From CAWBAT01 sp963810905 (GTDB lineage: Bacteria > Acidobacteriota > Terriglobia > Versatilivoradales > Versatilivoraceae), in contig CAWEPG010000013.1 in NCBI GenBank assembly GCA_963810905.1, positions 186,001-250,000 of the forward strand: 64,000 nt of DNA, read 5' to 3'. The position numbers and the translations under genes were made by a program. The notes below the pieces were generated by a model. That model ran no database searches. It saw only the letters and a list, made by a program, of their open reading frames with translations, and was not told where the DNA came from. Position 1 is the stretch's first letter; every line of letters begins with the position of its first letter. This document shows, in pieces, positions 28,513 to 39,016 of the stretch.

Positions 28513-30312
28513 TCACGAACCCTGTCGGCCCGGCTTACCCAGGATTCGCAGTCCCAGTTCTTCCAGTTGCTTCGGATCCACCGGAGTTGGGCATTCAGCC
28601 ATCATGTCGACCGCGCGAGCGGTCTTTGGAAAAGCAATCACATCGCGAATGGAGTTTTCTTTAGCCAGCAGCATAACCATCCTGTCCAGCCCCAGAGCAA
28701 TCCCTCCATGAGGAGGTGTGCCGTACTCCAGAGCCTCCAGAAAAAACCCAAACCGCAGCTTGGCTTCTTCATCGCTTAAGCCTAGAGCCTTAAAAACGGT
28801 TGCTTGAATGTCTGTCCGATGGATTCGGATCGATCCTCCACCAATCTCCATTCCGTTCAGCACTAGATCATAGGCTTTGGCTCGAACCACGCCCGGCTGA
28901 TCGAAAATCTTATCCATGTCCTGATCAACCGGAGACGTGAACGGGTGATGACAAGCGACATAGCGCCTTTGGGTCTCGTCGTATTCGAACATGGGAAAAT
29001 CGGTTACCCAGAGAAAGGCCTGCCGATCTGGGTCAATGAGCTTTTCTTGTTTCCCGATCTGTAACCTCACCGCTCCCAGCGATTCAGCAACCGTCTTGGG
29101 GGGGCCTGCAATGATCAGCAAGAGATCTCCCGGATTGGCTTTGGCATGGGAGGCCAATTCTCGCGCTTTCTCCTCGCCTAGATGCTTTAGCAGCGGGGAT
29201 TGCATTTCACCGTCGAGAAGCTTCAGATAAGCCAGTGTGCCCGCTCCAAAGACTCGAGCCACGGCGGTCAGATCATCCAATTGTTTCCGTGAGTAACCGG
29301 CACATCCAGGAACGCAAATCCCTTTTACTTGCCCATTCTCCGCCAAGGCGTTCTTGAAAGGGATAAAGTCCGTTTCAGAAAGCAGCGCGCTGAAATCAAC
29401 GAACTCAAGGCCGAAGCGCGTGTCGGGTTTGTCGGAACCATAACGATCCATTGCCTCGCGATAAGGCAATCGCAGGAAAGGAGTTTCAACCTTTTGGCCG
29501 CCCACTGCGAAAATCTCAGCGATTAACGGCTCCACTAATTGGAATATCCTTTCCGGTTGAGCAAAAGACATCTCAATATCCACTTGCGTGAATTCGGGCT
29601 GACGATCCGCTCGCAAATCTTCATCTCGGAAGCAGCGGACGATCTGAAAGTACTTCTCGACGCCCGCAATCATGAGCAACTGTTTGAAGAGCTGTGGGGA
29701 CTGTGGGAGAGCATAAAAGGATCCCGTATACAGTCTAGAAGGGACAAGATAATCTCGCGCGCCCTCCGGAGTCGACTTCGTGAGAAAGGGCGTCTCGATC
29801 TCATAAAACCCCTCGCCATCCATGAAACGCCGGATCGCCATCGTAACGTGATGCCTCAGTTTGAAGTTGCGAGCCATCGGAGTTCGCCGCAAGTCGAGGT
29901 AACGATACTTGAGGCGCAGGTCTTCGGAAGTGGAAATATCGTCATCGATGGGAAATGGCGGGGTTTTTGCTTCATTCAAGATGAATAGCTCGGAAACCAG
30001 AACTTCGATCTCGCCCGTCACGATTGCCGGGTTGAGAGTTCCACGATCTCGCTGGATGACTTTCCCTTTAACGGCAATAACGAATTCCGATCGAAGGCTT
30101 TTGGCTTTCTGATGAGCCTTTGCTGAATGGTCCGGGTTAAACAAGAGCTGTGTAATCCCTTCCCGATCCCTCAAGTCGATGAAAATCAAGTGACCCAGAT
30201 CCCGACGGCACGACACCCACCCCATCAAGACCACTTCACGGCCTGCTTCTGAAATTTTTAGAGATCCACAGGAATGGGTTCTCTCCAGACTGCCAAGTAA
30301 ATCTAAATCCAA
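28513..30312 (-). CDS. aspS: Aspartate--tRNA ligase
   Basis: 599 residues, the length of bacterial AspRS with a GAD insertion. The N-terminal OB-fold includes VVLMGWVSCRRDLGHLIFID. Class II motif 2 is FRDEDLRADRQPEFTQVDIE; motif 3 is GIALGLDRMVMLLA; the flipping-loop region is SPQLFKQLLM. It charges tRNA-Asp; whether it also charges tRNA-Asn cannot be read from the sequence. The start is a TTG at 30312 with AAGGAG about 9 nt upstream. It follows hisS by 25 bp in the same operon, a common arrangement. Confidence 0.96.
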   Translation of the reverse strand: MDLDLLGSLERTHSCGSLKISEAGREVVLMGWVSCRRDLGHLIFIDLRDREGITQLLFNPDHSAKAHQKAKSLRSEFVIAVKGKVIQRDRGTLNPAIVTGEIEVLVSELFILNEAKTPPFPIDDDISTSEDLRLKYRYLDLRRTPMARNFKLRHHVTMAIRRFMDGEGFYEIETPFLTKSTPEGARDYLVPSRLYTGSFYALPQSPQLFKQLLMIAGVEKYFQIVRCFRDEDLRADRQPEFTQVDIEMSFAQPERIFQLVEPLIAEIFAVGGQKVETPFLRLPYREAMDRYGSDKPDTRFGLEFVDFSALLSETDFIPFKNALAENGQVKGICVPGCAGYSRKQLDDLTAVARVFGAGTLAYLKLLDGEMQSPLLKHLGEEKARELASHAKANPGDLLLIIAGPPKTVAESLGAVRLQIGKQEKLIDPDRQAFLWVTDFPMFEYDETQRRYVACHHPFTSPVDQDMDKIFDQPGVVRAKAYDLVLNGMEIGGGSIRIHRTDIQATVFKALGLSDEEAKLRFGFFLEALEYGTPPHGGIALGLDRMVMLLAKENSIRDVIAFPKTARAVDMMAECPTPVDPKQLEELGLRILGKPGRQGS

Positions 30313-30337
30313 CGGGTCTTCTCCTTTCCTTCCGATG

Positions 30338-31588
30338 TCATCCCGATTTCACGAAGGTCGCAATTTCTTCTTCAGTCATCTCCTGCTGTAAACCGTCACT
30401 CATTCTTTTCAGAGGATACCGTCCTTTCTTCAATTCGTCCTCTCCCAGGATGAGAACAAACCGGGCTCCCAGTTTGTTGGCCAGCCGCATCAAACTCTTC
30501 AGACTCCGCGCCTCAAAATCCAGCACACACCGGATATTTCTTTGACGGAAGTGACGGATAAGTCGGGTAGCTCTTTCAAAAGCAGCTTCGCCGAGGGGAG
30601 CCAGAAACAGTTCTGGCACGAACTCCTGATGCTCCAACTTGGCTTGCTGCAAGACCAAGAGGATTCTTTCCAAACCTAATGCAAATCCAAAACCTTTGGT
30701 CGGGGGTCCCCCAATGGCTTCGGCCAGCCCATCGTAGCGGCCGCCGCCAATCAAGGTATTTTGAGCACCCAGGACACGACTCGTAATCTCAAACGTGGTT
30801 CGTGTATAGTAATCCAGCCCTCGAACCAAGCGCGGAACCACCTTAAACGGAATCTCCCGGCTCTCCAAATAAGACAAGAATTTCTGAAAATGGGCACGAC
30901 ATGCTTCATCCAAAAACTCGGAGATCGATGGGAGCGAATCAATGATCGGCTGACAAGCAGGAACTTTACAGTCGAGGACCCGCAGAGGATTCGTCCGCAT
31001 GCGCCGCTGGCAGTCCACGCAAAGGCTTGCCGCCTTTTCCTGAATCGCCCGAGATAGTACCTCCAGATAAGCCGGCCGGCATTGGGGGCACCCAATCGAG
31101 TTCACGAGTAAGTCAAATTCCTGAATGCCAATTTTCTTCAAGAACAGATCCAACATTTCAAGAATTTCCGCTTCAATCGCGGGATTGTCAGACCCGAGGA
31201 CTTCTGCGCCGATCTGATGAAACTGTCGATAACGCCCTTTCTGAGGGCGCTCCCGACGAAACATCGGGCCCATGTAAAATAATTTCAGAATCTGCGACTC
31301 TTGATGCAGTTGATGTTCGATGGTGGCACGCACGACAGGAGCTGTGCCTTCGGGGCGCAGTGTCAGGGAATGATCGTCGCGATCTTCAAAGGTGTACATT
31401 TCTTTGGAAACAATATCGGTATCCTCTCCCACACCGCGCGCGAAGAGTTCGGTGGACTCAAAGATGGGTGTCCGGATCTCAGAAAAGCCATATAGATCAA
31501 AGACCTCTCGGGCTTTGGCTTCCACCTGGCTCCACAATTTTGACTCCGGTGGCAAGATATCGCGCGTACCTTTGATTGCTTTGATCAC
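30338..31588 (-). CDS. hisS: Histidine--tRNA ligase
   Basis: 416 residues. Class II motifs are clear: IKGTRDILPPES at the N-terminus, LRPEGTAPVVRA and FRRERPQKGRYRQFHQIGAE for motif 2, the HisA motif LVRGLDYYTRTTFE and the motif 3 region GFGFALGLERIL. The anticodon-binding domain follows (about 325-416). It has a GTG start at 31588 that overlaps the upstream carbonic anhydrase stop (GTGA), indicating coupling. Cysteines around residues 165 and 190-215 (GCPQC; LCVDCQRRM) resemble a zinc-binding insertion seen in some HisRS. Confidence 0.96.
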   Translation of the reverse strand: MIKAIKGTRDILPPESKLWSQVEAKAREVFDLYGFSEIRTPIFESTELFARGVGEDTDIVSKEMYTFEDRDDHSLTLRPEGTAPVVRATIEHQLHQESQILKLFYMGPMFRRERPQKGRYRQFHQIGAEVLGSDNPAIEAEILEMLDLFLKKIGIQEFDLLVNSIGCPQCRPAYLEVLSRAIQEKAASLCVDCQRRMRTNPLRVLDCKVPACQPIIDSLPSISEFLDEACRAHFQKFLSYLESREIPFKVVPRLVRGLDYYTRTTFEITSRVLGAQNTLIGGGRYDGLAEAIGGPPTKGFGFALGLERILLVLQQAKLEHQEFVPELFLAPLGEAAFERATRLIRHFRQRNIRCVLDFEARSLKSLMRLANKLGARFVLILGEDELKKGRYPLKRMSDGLQQEMTEEEIATFVKSG

Positions 31589-32109
31589 GATCCCGGCTTT
31601 TTCCCTTTCAGATAATTTTCCTTATACATTAGGTAATTCTGGGCATACCGATCAATTCCCTGCACTTCCCCGGGGCTCAATTCCCGAACAACCTTTGCCG
31701 GGGAGCCAAGTACCAGACTTCTGGGGGGGACTTGAAGTCCCATGGTTAAAAGGGCACCCGCTCCAACAATGGAACCTTCACCAACGACGACCTTGTCCAT
31801 CACGATGGCGCCCATGCCGACGAGACAATGTGACTCAACGGTGCAACCATGCAGGATGACGCCATGGGCCACAGTCACATAATCTCCGACGATTGTGGCA
31901 AAACGATCGCGGGTGACATGCAAAATACATCCATCTTGAATGTTGGAGCATTTCCCGATTCGAATATAATAGACGTCTCCCCTGATGACCGTATTGAACC
32001 AAACGCTGGAATGGTCACCAATCTCGACATCCCCAATAACTTGAGCGCTCTCTTCGATCAGCACGCCTTCACCGATTTTGGGGAATTTGTCGAGATAACC
32101 GCGGATCAT
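31585..32109 (-). CDS. Gamma carbonic anhydrase family protein (left-handed beta-helix)
   Basis: 174 residues built of hexapeptide repeats (VIGDVEIGDHSSVWFNTVIR; IGKCSNIQDGCILH; VAHGVILHGCTVESHCLVG). The three expected zinc-ligand histidines are present (ILHVT, VAHGVI, LHGC). Many members are YrdA/PaaY-like and lack proven anhydrase activity, so the activity is inferred. The gene begins the group with hisS, overlapping it by 4 bp. Confidence 0.9.
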   Translation of the reverse strand: MIRGYLDKFPKIGEGVLIEESAQVIGDVEIGDHSSVWFNTVIRGDVYYIRIGKCSNIQDGCILHVTRDRFATIVGDYVTVAHGVILHGCTVESHCLVGMGAIVMDKVVVGEGSIVGAGALLTMGLQVPPRSLVLGSPAKVVRELSPGEVQGIDRYAQNYLMYKENYLKGKKPGS

Positions 32110-32179
32110 TCTATTTTAGGTCGAGGAGAATCCAGAGTCACCAAACCCAGATCGCTTAGGGGACTTCAGCTTGCGGGGA

Positions 32180-32232
32180 CTGGCGCCTGCCTGATCTCAG
32201 GTTAACCGAAATCGCCCAGGAGCAGGCGCCAG
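32180..32232. repeat. Intergenic stem-loop between SOD and carbonic anhydrase genes
   Basis: A perfect 11-bp inverted repeat (CTGGCGCCTGC at 32180-32190; GCAGGCGCCAG at 32222-32232) with a 31-nt loop. There is no T-run, so it is not a standard intrinsic terminator. It could be an mRNA-stabilising 3' hairpin or a palindromic repeat. Confidence 0.5.
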
Positions 32233-32281
32233 AATCTTATCGTGGCTCACAAAGAACCGGCACTCGCCAAGCGGCCCATTC

Positions 32282-32912
32282 TTATTTCTTCACGAACTTG
32301 AGAAAGCGCGCTTCGATTCGCCCCCAATGCAGCTTGGCAAGAAAATTGTCAATGTATTTGGCACGCGCCGGTCCGTCTTTATGATAATAGGCATGCTCAA
32401 AGACATCGCAGGAAATCAAAGGGATGCCGCCCCAGATCGCGCCATACTGGTGTTCATCGACCAGCACGTTCAACAACCGCTGGGAATACAAAGAATCATA
32501 AACCAGCAATCCCCAACCACTGAGTTTGGCTGACACAGCCGCCGCTTTAAAGTCGGCTTTCCAGTTGTCAATGGACCCGTATTCAGAGGCCAATGCCGCA
32601 GACAACTTTCGGAGCCTTGGACACATCGCCGTCTCCGCCCATCACTTCCCAATAGACATCATGAAGCAACGCCCCCGCGTGATTCCAGGTGAACCGGCGT
32701 TTCAATTCGCCTATCTGACTGTAATTGCCGTTGGCTTTGGAGCGGTCTGCGGTCTCCATTTCCTTCTCAATGTTGTTGAGAAAGGTCACGTAACCTTTGT
32801 GGTGAGTGTTGTAATGCCAATCTGAGGTTTCCACAGAGACCACATCTTTTAATAATTCCTTAGCTTCAGCATCCGAGTACGGTCGTGGATTAAACTTCCA
32901 TTCATAGACCAT
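32282..32912 (-). CDS. Superoxide dismutase, Fe/Mn type (single frameshift)
   Basis: Dismutates superoxide. About 210 residues when two frames (32583-32912 and 32282-32626) are joined. Metal ligands: His in HHKGYVTFLNNIE, His in FTWNHAGALLHDVYW, and Asp and His in CDVFEHAYYHKDG. Removing one A from the AAA complementary to 32607-32609 gives VSKAPK-LSAALASEYGSIDNW. No signal peptide, so cytoplasmic. The order of aromatic and metal residues is normal, which argues that the gene is functional and the break is a sequence error. Confidence 0.88.
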
Positions 32913-33169
32913 GTCATTGTCTCCTTAATAGTAAAAATGTCGAGAATGTTGAATTACAGGACGAGACCCATCACACCCGGGACTGTCGAGACCCAGAGTT
33001 CATCGGGTATATTAATGACGGATCCCAGAGGTGTCAAATTGAGGCCCACCCTGCCGAGGCAATCCGAAGTTACACAATTTCACTACGGCTCAAGGGAGTT
33101 AGGGTCGCCGACTCAGCTTGATCTCAATGCGGAGAAAGTCAAGCATTTGGCCATCGAACATCTTTTTCC

Positions 33170-34168
33170 TCAATATGCCCAGCGGAGGAGAGATGCCCCT
33201 ACTGTGAATCCGGCTCCAACAGAGGCCAGCAGCACCAGATCTCCTTTCTTGAGTCGCCGTTCCGCGATGGCATCCTGCATGGCCAGAGGAATCGTCGCTG
33301 CCGTGGTATTCCCATATTTTTGAAGATTGACAACGACCTGATCATCTCGAAGTCCCAATCGCTCTGCCGTTCCCCGGATGATGCGAGCATTGGCCTGATG
33401 GGGAATCAACAGGCCGACATCACCAGACGAAAAACTATTCCTTTCAAGAATCAGTCGGCTGATTTCTTCCATCTTGCGAGTGGCATATTTGAAAACCGCC
33501 GGTCCATCCTGTTTGACGTAATGCAACCGGTTCTTGACGGTATCGCAACTGGGAGGCAGTAAGCTGCCACCAGCCGGCATATTCAAGGAAGAAGCCCCAG
33601 AACCGTCCACTTCTTGATAAAAATCAATAATGGAATTTCCGCTCTCTTTGGCAGGTTCCAATAAGACCGCCCCGGCCCCATCGCCAAAGATCACGCAGGT
33701 GGCCCTATCTTCATAGTCAATAATGCTGGACATCTTGTCCGCCCCGACGACAACGACTTTGGAATAGATCCCCGCCGTGACGAAGGAATGTCCAACGGAC
33801 AGCCCATAAACAAATCCGCAGCAAGCTGCCGAAAGGTCAAATCCCCAGGTCTTCGGGATGCCGAGCTTGTCCTGCACAAGACAAGCGGTCGAAGGAAAAA
33901 ACATGTCGGGGGTTACGGTCGCCACAATCAAGAGCTCAATATCTTTGAGATCCAGCCCGGTATTCAAGCAAAGCTGTCTGACAGCCTCGACCGCCATATC
34001 CGATGTGCCCTTCCCTTTCTCTAGAAGGCGGCGCTCTGAAATTCCTGTGCGTTGTAGGATCCACTCATCGTCGGTGTCCACGATCTCTGCCAGATCATGA
34101 TTCGTCAGAACCCGATCGGGGACGTAACACCCGACGCCACTAATCTGTACCGGATAAACCGATTTCAT
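33170..34168 (-). CDS. fabH: 3-oxoacyl-[acyl-carrier-protein] synthase III (FabH-like)
   Basis: About 332 residues from MKSVYPVQISGVGCYVPD. The ketoacyl synthase triad is complete: Cys in LSAACCGFVYG, His in LIPHQANARI, Asn in KYGNTTAATIP. It condenses acyl-CoA with malonyl-ACP to start fatty acid synthesis. The longer frame to 34234 only adds an unlikely N-terminal extension; MKSVYP at 34168 matches the family start. No other fab genes are adjacent, so a role in a special acyl pathway cannot be excluded. Confidence 0.92.
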   Translation of the reverse strand: MKSVYPVQISGVGCYVPDRVLTNHDLAEIVDTDDEWILQRTGISERRLLEKGKGTSDMAVEAVRQLCLNTGLDLKDIELLIVATVTPDMFFPSTACLVQDKLGIPKTWGFDLSAACCGFVYGLSVGHSFVTAGIYSKVVVVGADKMSSIIDYEDRATCVIFGDGAGAVLLEPAKESGNSIIDFYQEVDGSGASSLNMPAGGSLLPPSCDTVKNRLHYVKQDGPAVFKYATRKMEEISRLILERNSFSSGDVGLLIPHQANARIIRGTAERLGLRDDQVVVNLQKYGNTTAATIPLAMQDAIAERRLKKGDLVLLASVGAGFTVGASLLRWAY

Positions 34169-34450
34169 CAAGAAAGCTCTCCCATTCATGAGCGTTGCCT
34201 GTATCGGTATCAGTAGAATGATTAACGATCCCAAGCAAGCCGACCTATCTTATGGCAAGCACGGGGAAATGTAAACGACAGGAATTGTAGAGATGAAACT
34301 CTCCTGCAAATGCCTTTGACTTAGTAATCTGGGCTGTGATATCTGTTTTTTAAGCCGTTTGGAACAGACCATCAAGCGCATCAATGTCTTGACACGAAGC
34401 GACGACCCTCGCAGAAGTCACTCTGATTTGACGGATGGGAATGAATCATT

Positions 34451-34831
34451 ATGAGTTTTAGTCGGTTTTTTTCCATTAAACAAGCAAATGCCTTGATTCC
34501 CCAGCTCAAGGACCTGCTAACTCAAGTGAGAAACGAACGTGAACGGATGTTGGCAATGCAACCGGAGTTAGAAAAGGCCCAGAGTCACCATATTTACGAT
34601 TGGGGTACTCCGAAGGGACCCGAATACATCAGTATCATCGAGGCTCACCAGAATGCCGTCAGGAATATTGAAGACTTAGGCGTTCTGGTGAAGGACTTCG
34701 ATATTGGGTTATGCGATTTCCCGCACAAAAAGGGTGGACGTATTGTTCTTTTATGCTGGAAACAAGACGAGGACGAAGTCTCGTGGTGGCATGATTTAGA
34801 ATCGGGCTTTGCCGGGCGACAACCCCTTTAA
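34451..34831 (+). CDS. DUF2203 family protein
   Basis: 126 residues, soluble and largely helical. Matches the DUF2203 pattern: FFSIKQANALIPQLKDLL at the N-terminus and a C-terminal GLCDFPHKKGGRIVLLCW followed by WWHDLESGFAGRQPL. The function is unknown. It lies between fabH (divergent) and murB (convergent), with 33 bp to the murB stop. Confidence 0.85.
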   Translation: MSFSRFFSIKQANALIPQLKDLLTQVRNERERMLAMQPELEKAQSHHIYDWGTPKGPEYISIIEAHQNAVRNIEDLGVLVKDFDIGLCDFPHKKGGRIVLLCWKQDEDEVSWWHDLESGFAGRQPL

Positions 34832-34864
34832 CCCATCAACCCCTCTCGGCCCCAGGCCCTCAGT

Positions 34865-35782
34865 TCAGAAAGCAAATCCAATCAGTTCTTGCTCGAGTTC
34901 AAGATGAATCCCGTATTGGCGCCACACTTCCTCCTGGACCATATGGATGAGCGCCATCACATCCGCGGCTTGAGCATCTCCCAGATTGACAATGATGCCT
35001 GCATGCTTCGGTGAGATTTGAGCACCCCCAACCTTTTTTCCCTTCAGACCTAATTCTTCGATGAGCTTCCCTGCGTAATGTCCTGGAGGGCGCTTAAAGA
35101 CACTTCCGGCAGAAGGATACTGCCAAGGCTGTCTTTCATGCCGTCTGGACAAGATATCTTGGCGCGTGAGGAAAAGGCCTTCTTTATCCCCGCAGGGAAA
35201 ATTAAATGTGCTACTGAGAATATAATTGTCTTTGATAGCGGGAGCTCTGCGATAAGAAAACCCCACTTCTGCTTTATCCAGTCTGAGGTGATTTCCCATT
35301 TGATCCATACACTCCACGCTGAGGAGAAAATCCGAGATCTCTGCCTCAAAAGCGCCGGCATTCATACGAAGAGCTCCTCCCAGTGTACCGGGTATCCCTG
35401 AGAGTTTTTCCAAACCGGATAAGCCGCGTTTTAAGCATTCCACTACAAGTTCATCCAGGACAAGCCCGGCTCCCGCCGAGACCGTCGATCCATTGAAATC
35501 CAGCTGGTTAAAGTTTTTCAAGTGAACAGCCACCCCGTCAAAGCCTGCGTCCGAAATCAGCACATTAGCCCCCCCTCCAAGAATGAACATAGGAATCCGA
35601 TGGCTTCGAACCAAGTGGTTCAGTATGTGCAACTCTTTCAAATTCGCCGGGCAAACAAAGAGTTTCGCTGGACCTCCAATCCGATAGGTGGTTTTGTGTT
35701 TGAGCGGTTCATTCTCCAATACCTCCCCGCCAAACTGTTCGCTTAATTCATCTTTTAATTTTCGAACCCAGTCGTTCATCAA
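34865..35782 (-). CDS. murB: UDP-N-acetylenolpyruvoylglucosamine reductase
   Basis: FAD enzyme that makes UDP-MurNAc for peptidoglycan. 305 residues, type II-like length. FAD-binding motifs: KHKTTYRIGGPAKLFV, FILGGGANVLISDAGFDGV and SGIPGTLGGALRMNAGAF. Active-site region: PSAGSVFKRPPGHYAGKLIE, with the catalytic Ser in AGSVFKRP and a late Glu near WRQYGIHLELE. The divergent gene is the multiheme cytochrome; no other mur genes are adjacent. Confidence 0.95.
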   Translation of the reverse strand: MMNDWVRKLKDELSEQFGGEVLENEPLKHKTTYRIGGPAKLFVCPANLKELHILNHLVRSHRIPMFILGGGANVLISDAGFDGVAVHLKNFNQLDFNGSTVSAGAGLVLDELVVECLKRGLSGLEKLSGIPGTLGGALRMNAGAFEAEISDFLLSVECMDQMGNHLRLDKAEVGFSYRRAPAIKDNYILSSTFNFPCGDKEGLFLTRQDILSRRHERQPWQYPSAGSVFKRPPGHYAGKLIEELGLKGKKVGGAQISPKHAGIIVNLGDAQAADVMALIHMVQEEVWRQYGIHLELEQELIGFAF

Positions 35783-36061
35783 CGGGATTATTTCATCAAC
35801 TAATCTTGTTGCACCATTTTTTTCGCATATTCAAGAGTTTTGGACCATCGATGATGTTCGTACAGATGTAGATCAGTGGCATGTAGAGCAATCTTAAACC
35901 CCGATTCGATACAGCCACTTTATCCCGGCAACAACCATTTTCCCGAACAGGCATTTCTCATTTATTACATTACTGTGACAAATCACAGCCAGGCACCAAT
36001 TATGCTATGTTTCTTTCACGAAAGGGTTTAGATTTGATTCGAATCTCCAGGTGATAACTCA

Positions 36062-38936
36062 ATGAAGCCGAGCAGGTTCTTATGGTTTGGGGTGCTGATC
36101 CTCATCCTCAATAGTGCCTATCTATGGCCCTTTGCAGAACCCACCCTTTTCTATCTCAGCAATCTGGTTCTTCATCTCCTGCTGGGGTCTATCCTGACCC
36201 TATTTATCATTTATTATCTGTGGAGAAATTTCTCCAATTTGTCCGGGTTGTCACGTGCAGGGTTAATTCTATTCCTTGCCTCCTCGATTCCGGCTTTCGT
36301 TCTGATGAAGCTTGGAGCATTGACCCCATATCGCTGGATTTTGAAGACTCACATCGCGATTGCCGTCCTCTCCGTGCTTTTGCTTGGGCTGGCATTGAAA
36401 TCCCTGCTCAATCGTGGTCTTGCGAAAGGAGTGCCCTCTCTCAACATTGCGTGGCGTAGCTATACTATCGTTTTGCCCGTTCTTTTCTTATTCCCGGTGG
36501 GTGTCAAGACCTATCAACATTTCTTTCCAGACCCATCGGAATCAAATACAAAATCCTACGACAGCTCCAACTTCTATGAATGAAGAAGGAGGTGGAAGTC
36601 AGAGTCCCTTCTACCCGTCATCGGCCAACACAACTACCGGGAAGACGATCCCTTCGAACTTCTTCATGACTTCAGAGACCTGCAAGCGCTGTCACGCGGA
36701 CATTTACGAGCAGTGGAACTCATCCATGCATCACTTCTCTTCTTTCAATAACCAATGGTACAGAAAGTCGATCGAGTACATGCAGGATACTGTGGGCGTG
36801 AAACCCTCGAAATGGTGTGCCGGCTGTCATGACCATGCGGTATTTTTCAACGGACGGTTTGATACTCCCATCAAGGAGCAAATCAACACCCCTGAAGCAC
36901 AAGCGGGTTTGGCCTGTACTTCGTGTCATTCGATTGTGAAGGTTAATGACACCATGGGCAATGGAGGATTCGTCATAGAGTACCCACCCCTCCACGATAT
37001 GGCCACCAGCAAGAGCAAGTTTATCGAATGGGTTCATGATTTCCTGGTCAAAGTCGATCCGGAGGCGCATAAGAAGGTCTTCATGAAACCTTTTCACCGG
37101 GAAAACACGGCCCAGATGTGCTCTTCCTGTCACAAGGTCCATTTGGATGTTCCTGTGAACGCCTATCGTTGGCAGCGCGGCTTTAATGATTATGATAATT
37201 GGCAGGCCAGCGGTGTCTCAGGTCAAGGAGCGCGATCCTTTTACTACCCCAAGCAATCGATGAAATGTGTGGACTGTCACATGCCACTGGTTCCTTCCAA
37301 TGATTTTGGGAACATCAACGGAAAAGTACACTCTCATCGATTCCCTGCGGCCAACACCGCGGTTCCTCTGGCAAATCGGGATCAGAAGCAATTAGACACC
37401 GTATTAGAGTTTTTGAAGAACAAGCATGTCTCGATTGACATCTTTGCCATTTCCCGATCCCAGGGGACTGGCGCCGAAGCGGAGCCAACAGCCCAGAAGA
37501 AAGGCGCTGACACCCTGCAGCTTTCGAGTACCTTCGCAATCGGCGAAGAATCCGAGTCGTTTGGCGCCACGACACCTACGAGCGCTCCCGCTTTCGAATT
37601 TCTAGCTCCGATTGAGAAAGTTGCCCCTGTCGTTCGTCGAGGTGACTCCGTCCGTGTGGATGTTGTCGCCAGAACACGCACTGTTGGCCATTTCTTTCCA
37701 GGCGGAACCGTTGATGCCTTTGATGTGTGGATGGAGCTTCAAGCAGTGGACGACAAAGGTCAGATCATCTTTTGGAGTGGCAAGGTGGACGACGGAGGTA
37801 ATGGCCCTGTCGAATCCGGCGCTCATTTCTATCGCTCTTACCTCTTAGACGAGCGCGGCAATCACATCAACAAGCGCAATGCCTGGGCCGCCCGTTCTGT
37901 TCTCTACGTCAGACTCATCCCTCCAGGAGCTGCGGACACGGCCCACTTCCGGCTAAACGTTCCAGAAACCGTTGGAGATCGGATCACCTTGAAAGCAAAA
38001 CTGAACTACCGGAAATTTGCCTGGTGGAACACGCAATGGGCTTTTGCGGGGATTCGCGACCCCATCCAGACTGAATTTGGCCTGGATAAGGGATACGATG
38101 ATGGGCACTGGGTCTTCAAAGGCGACCTTTCTAAGGTTTCTGGCGAGTTGAAATCAATTCCCAACCTCCCCATTGTCACGATGGCTGAAGATCAAAAAGA
38201 AATTCGTGTCGTGAATAAGCAGTCTAAACTACCTGAATTGAACTCCATTTATTCCAAAGAAGACCTTTTCCGTTGGAACGATTATGGAATCGGATTACTG
38301 TTACAAGGGGATCTGAAGGCAGCCGAGGCTGTGTTCTTACGGGTCACAGAAATTGACCCGACTTATGCCGATGGGTGGGTGAATGTAGGCCGGGTTCGTG
38401 TCCAGGAAGGAAACACTGCCGGCGCTCAGGAAGTGTTGAAAAAAGCCATAGAGATTGATGGGGAGCTCGCCAAATCACATTACTTTTACGCTTTGACTCT
38501 CAAGACTCAAGGAAAATATGACGAGGCGTTGACCCATCTGCGTAAGGCCCTCTCCAAATACCCTCGCGATCGGGTAGTCCGAAACCAAGCGGGCAGAATT
38601 CTCTTTCTGAAACGCCAATACTCTGAGGCGATCCAGGAATTCCAAGAAACCCTAAGAGTTGATCCTGAAGATCTCCAAGCCCATTACAACTTGATGCTTT
38701 GCTACCAAGGTCTTGGGAATACTGAAATGGCGGATCGTGAAAGAAAGCTCTATCTTCGCTTTAAAGCCGATGAATCCGCTCAATTTATTACGGGCCCGGT
38801 TCGTTTGCGGCATCCAGATGCAAATAATGAGCGACTTCCCATTCACGAGCACCGCTCTGTTCCATTGGAGACCAGGAAAGCACCTGTCCACCAAGCTCAT
38901 TCGGAAGCAAAACAACTCGCCCGAATCGTGAAATAG
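36062..38936 (+). CDS. Membrane-anchored multiheme cytochrome c with C-terminal TPR repeats (probable single frameshift)
   Basis: Read as one protein of about 957 residues. The frame 36062-36583 encodes about five hydrophobic helices (FLWFGVLILILNSAYLWPF onward). The next frame carries five CxxCH haem motifs: CKRCH, CAGCH, CTSCH, CSSCH and CVDCH. A beta-rich central region follows, then at least three TPRs (YADGWVNVGRVRVQEGN; SHYFYALTLKTQGKYDEAL; YSEAIQEFQETLRVDPED). Dropping one A from AAAA at 36550-36553 joins the frames (ESNTNPTTAPTSMNEE). The alternative is a separate start at ATG 36576 overlapping the upstream stop; then the haem protein would lack an export signal, which is unlikely. 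Its role is probably extracytoplasmic electron transfer. Confidence 0.78.
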
Positions 38937-39016
38937 ATGGTTCTTGGTTTTGAAGCAGGAATCGCAATAAAAAGGAACAAGGGTCTTCTTCATCATAGTA
39001 AGAAAGGAATAATTCA

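Noticed and set aside
36576..38936. Multiheme cytochrome as a separate gene starting at ATG 36576 overlapping the upstream stop
   Set aside because: It would have no export signal for a c-type cytochrome, and removing one base from AAAA joins it to the membrane segments. Kept as an alternative in the feature note.
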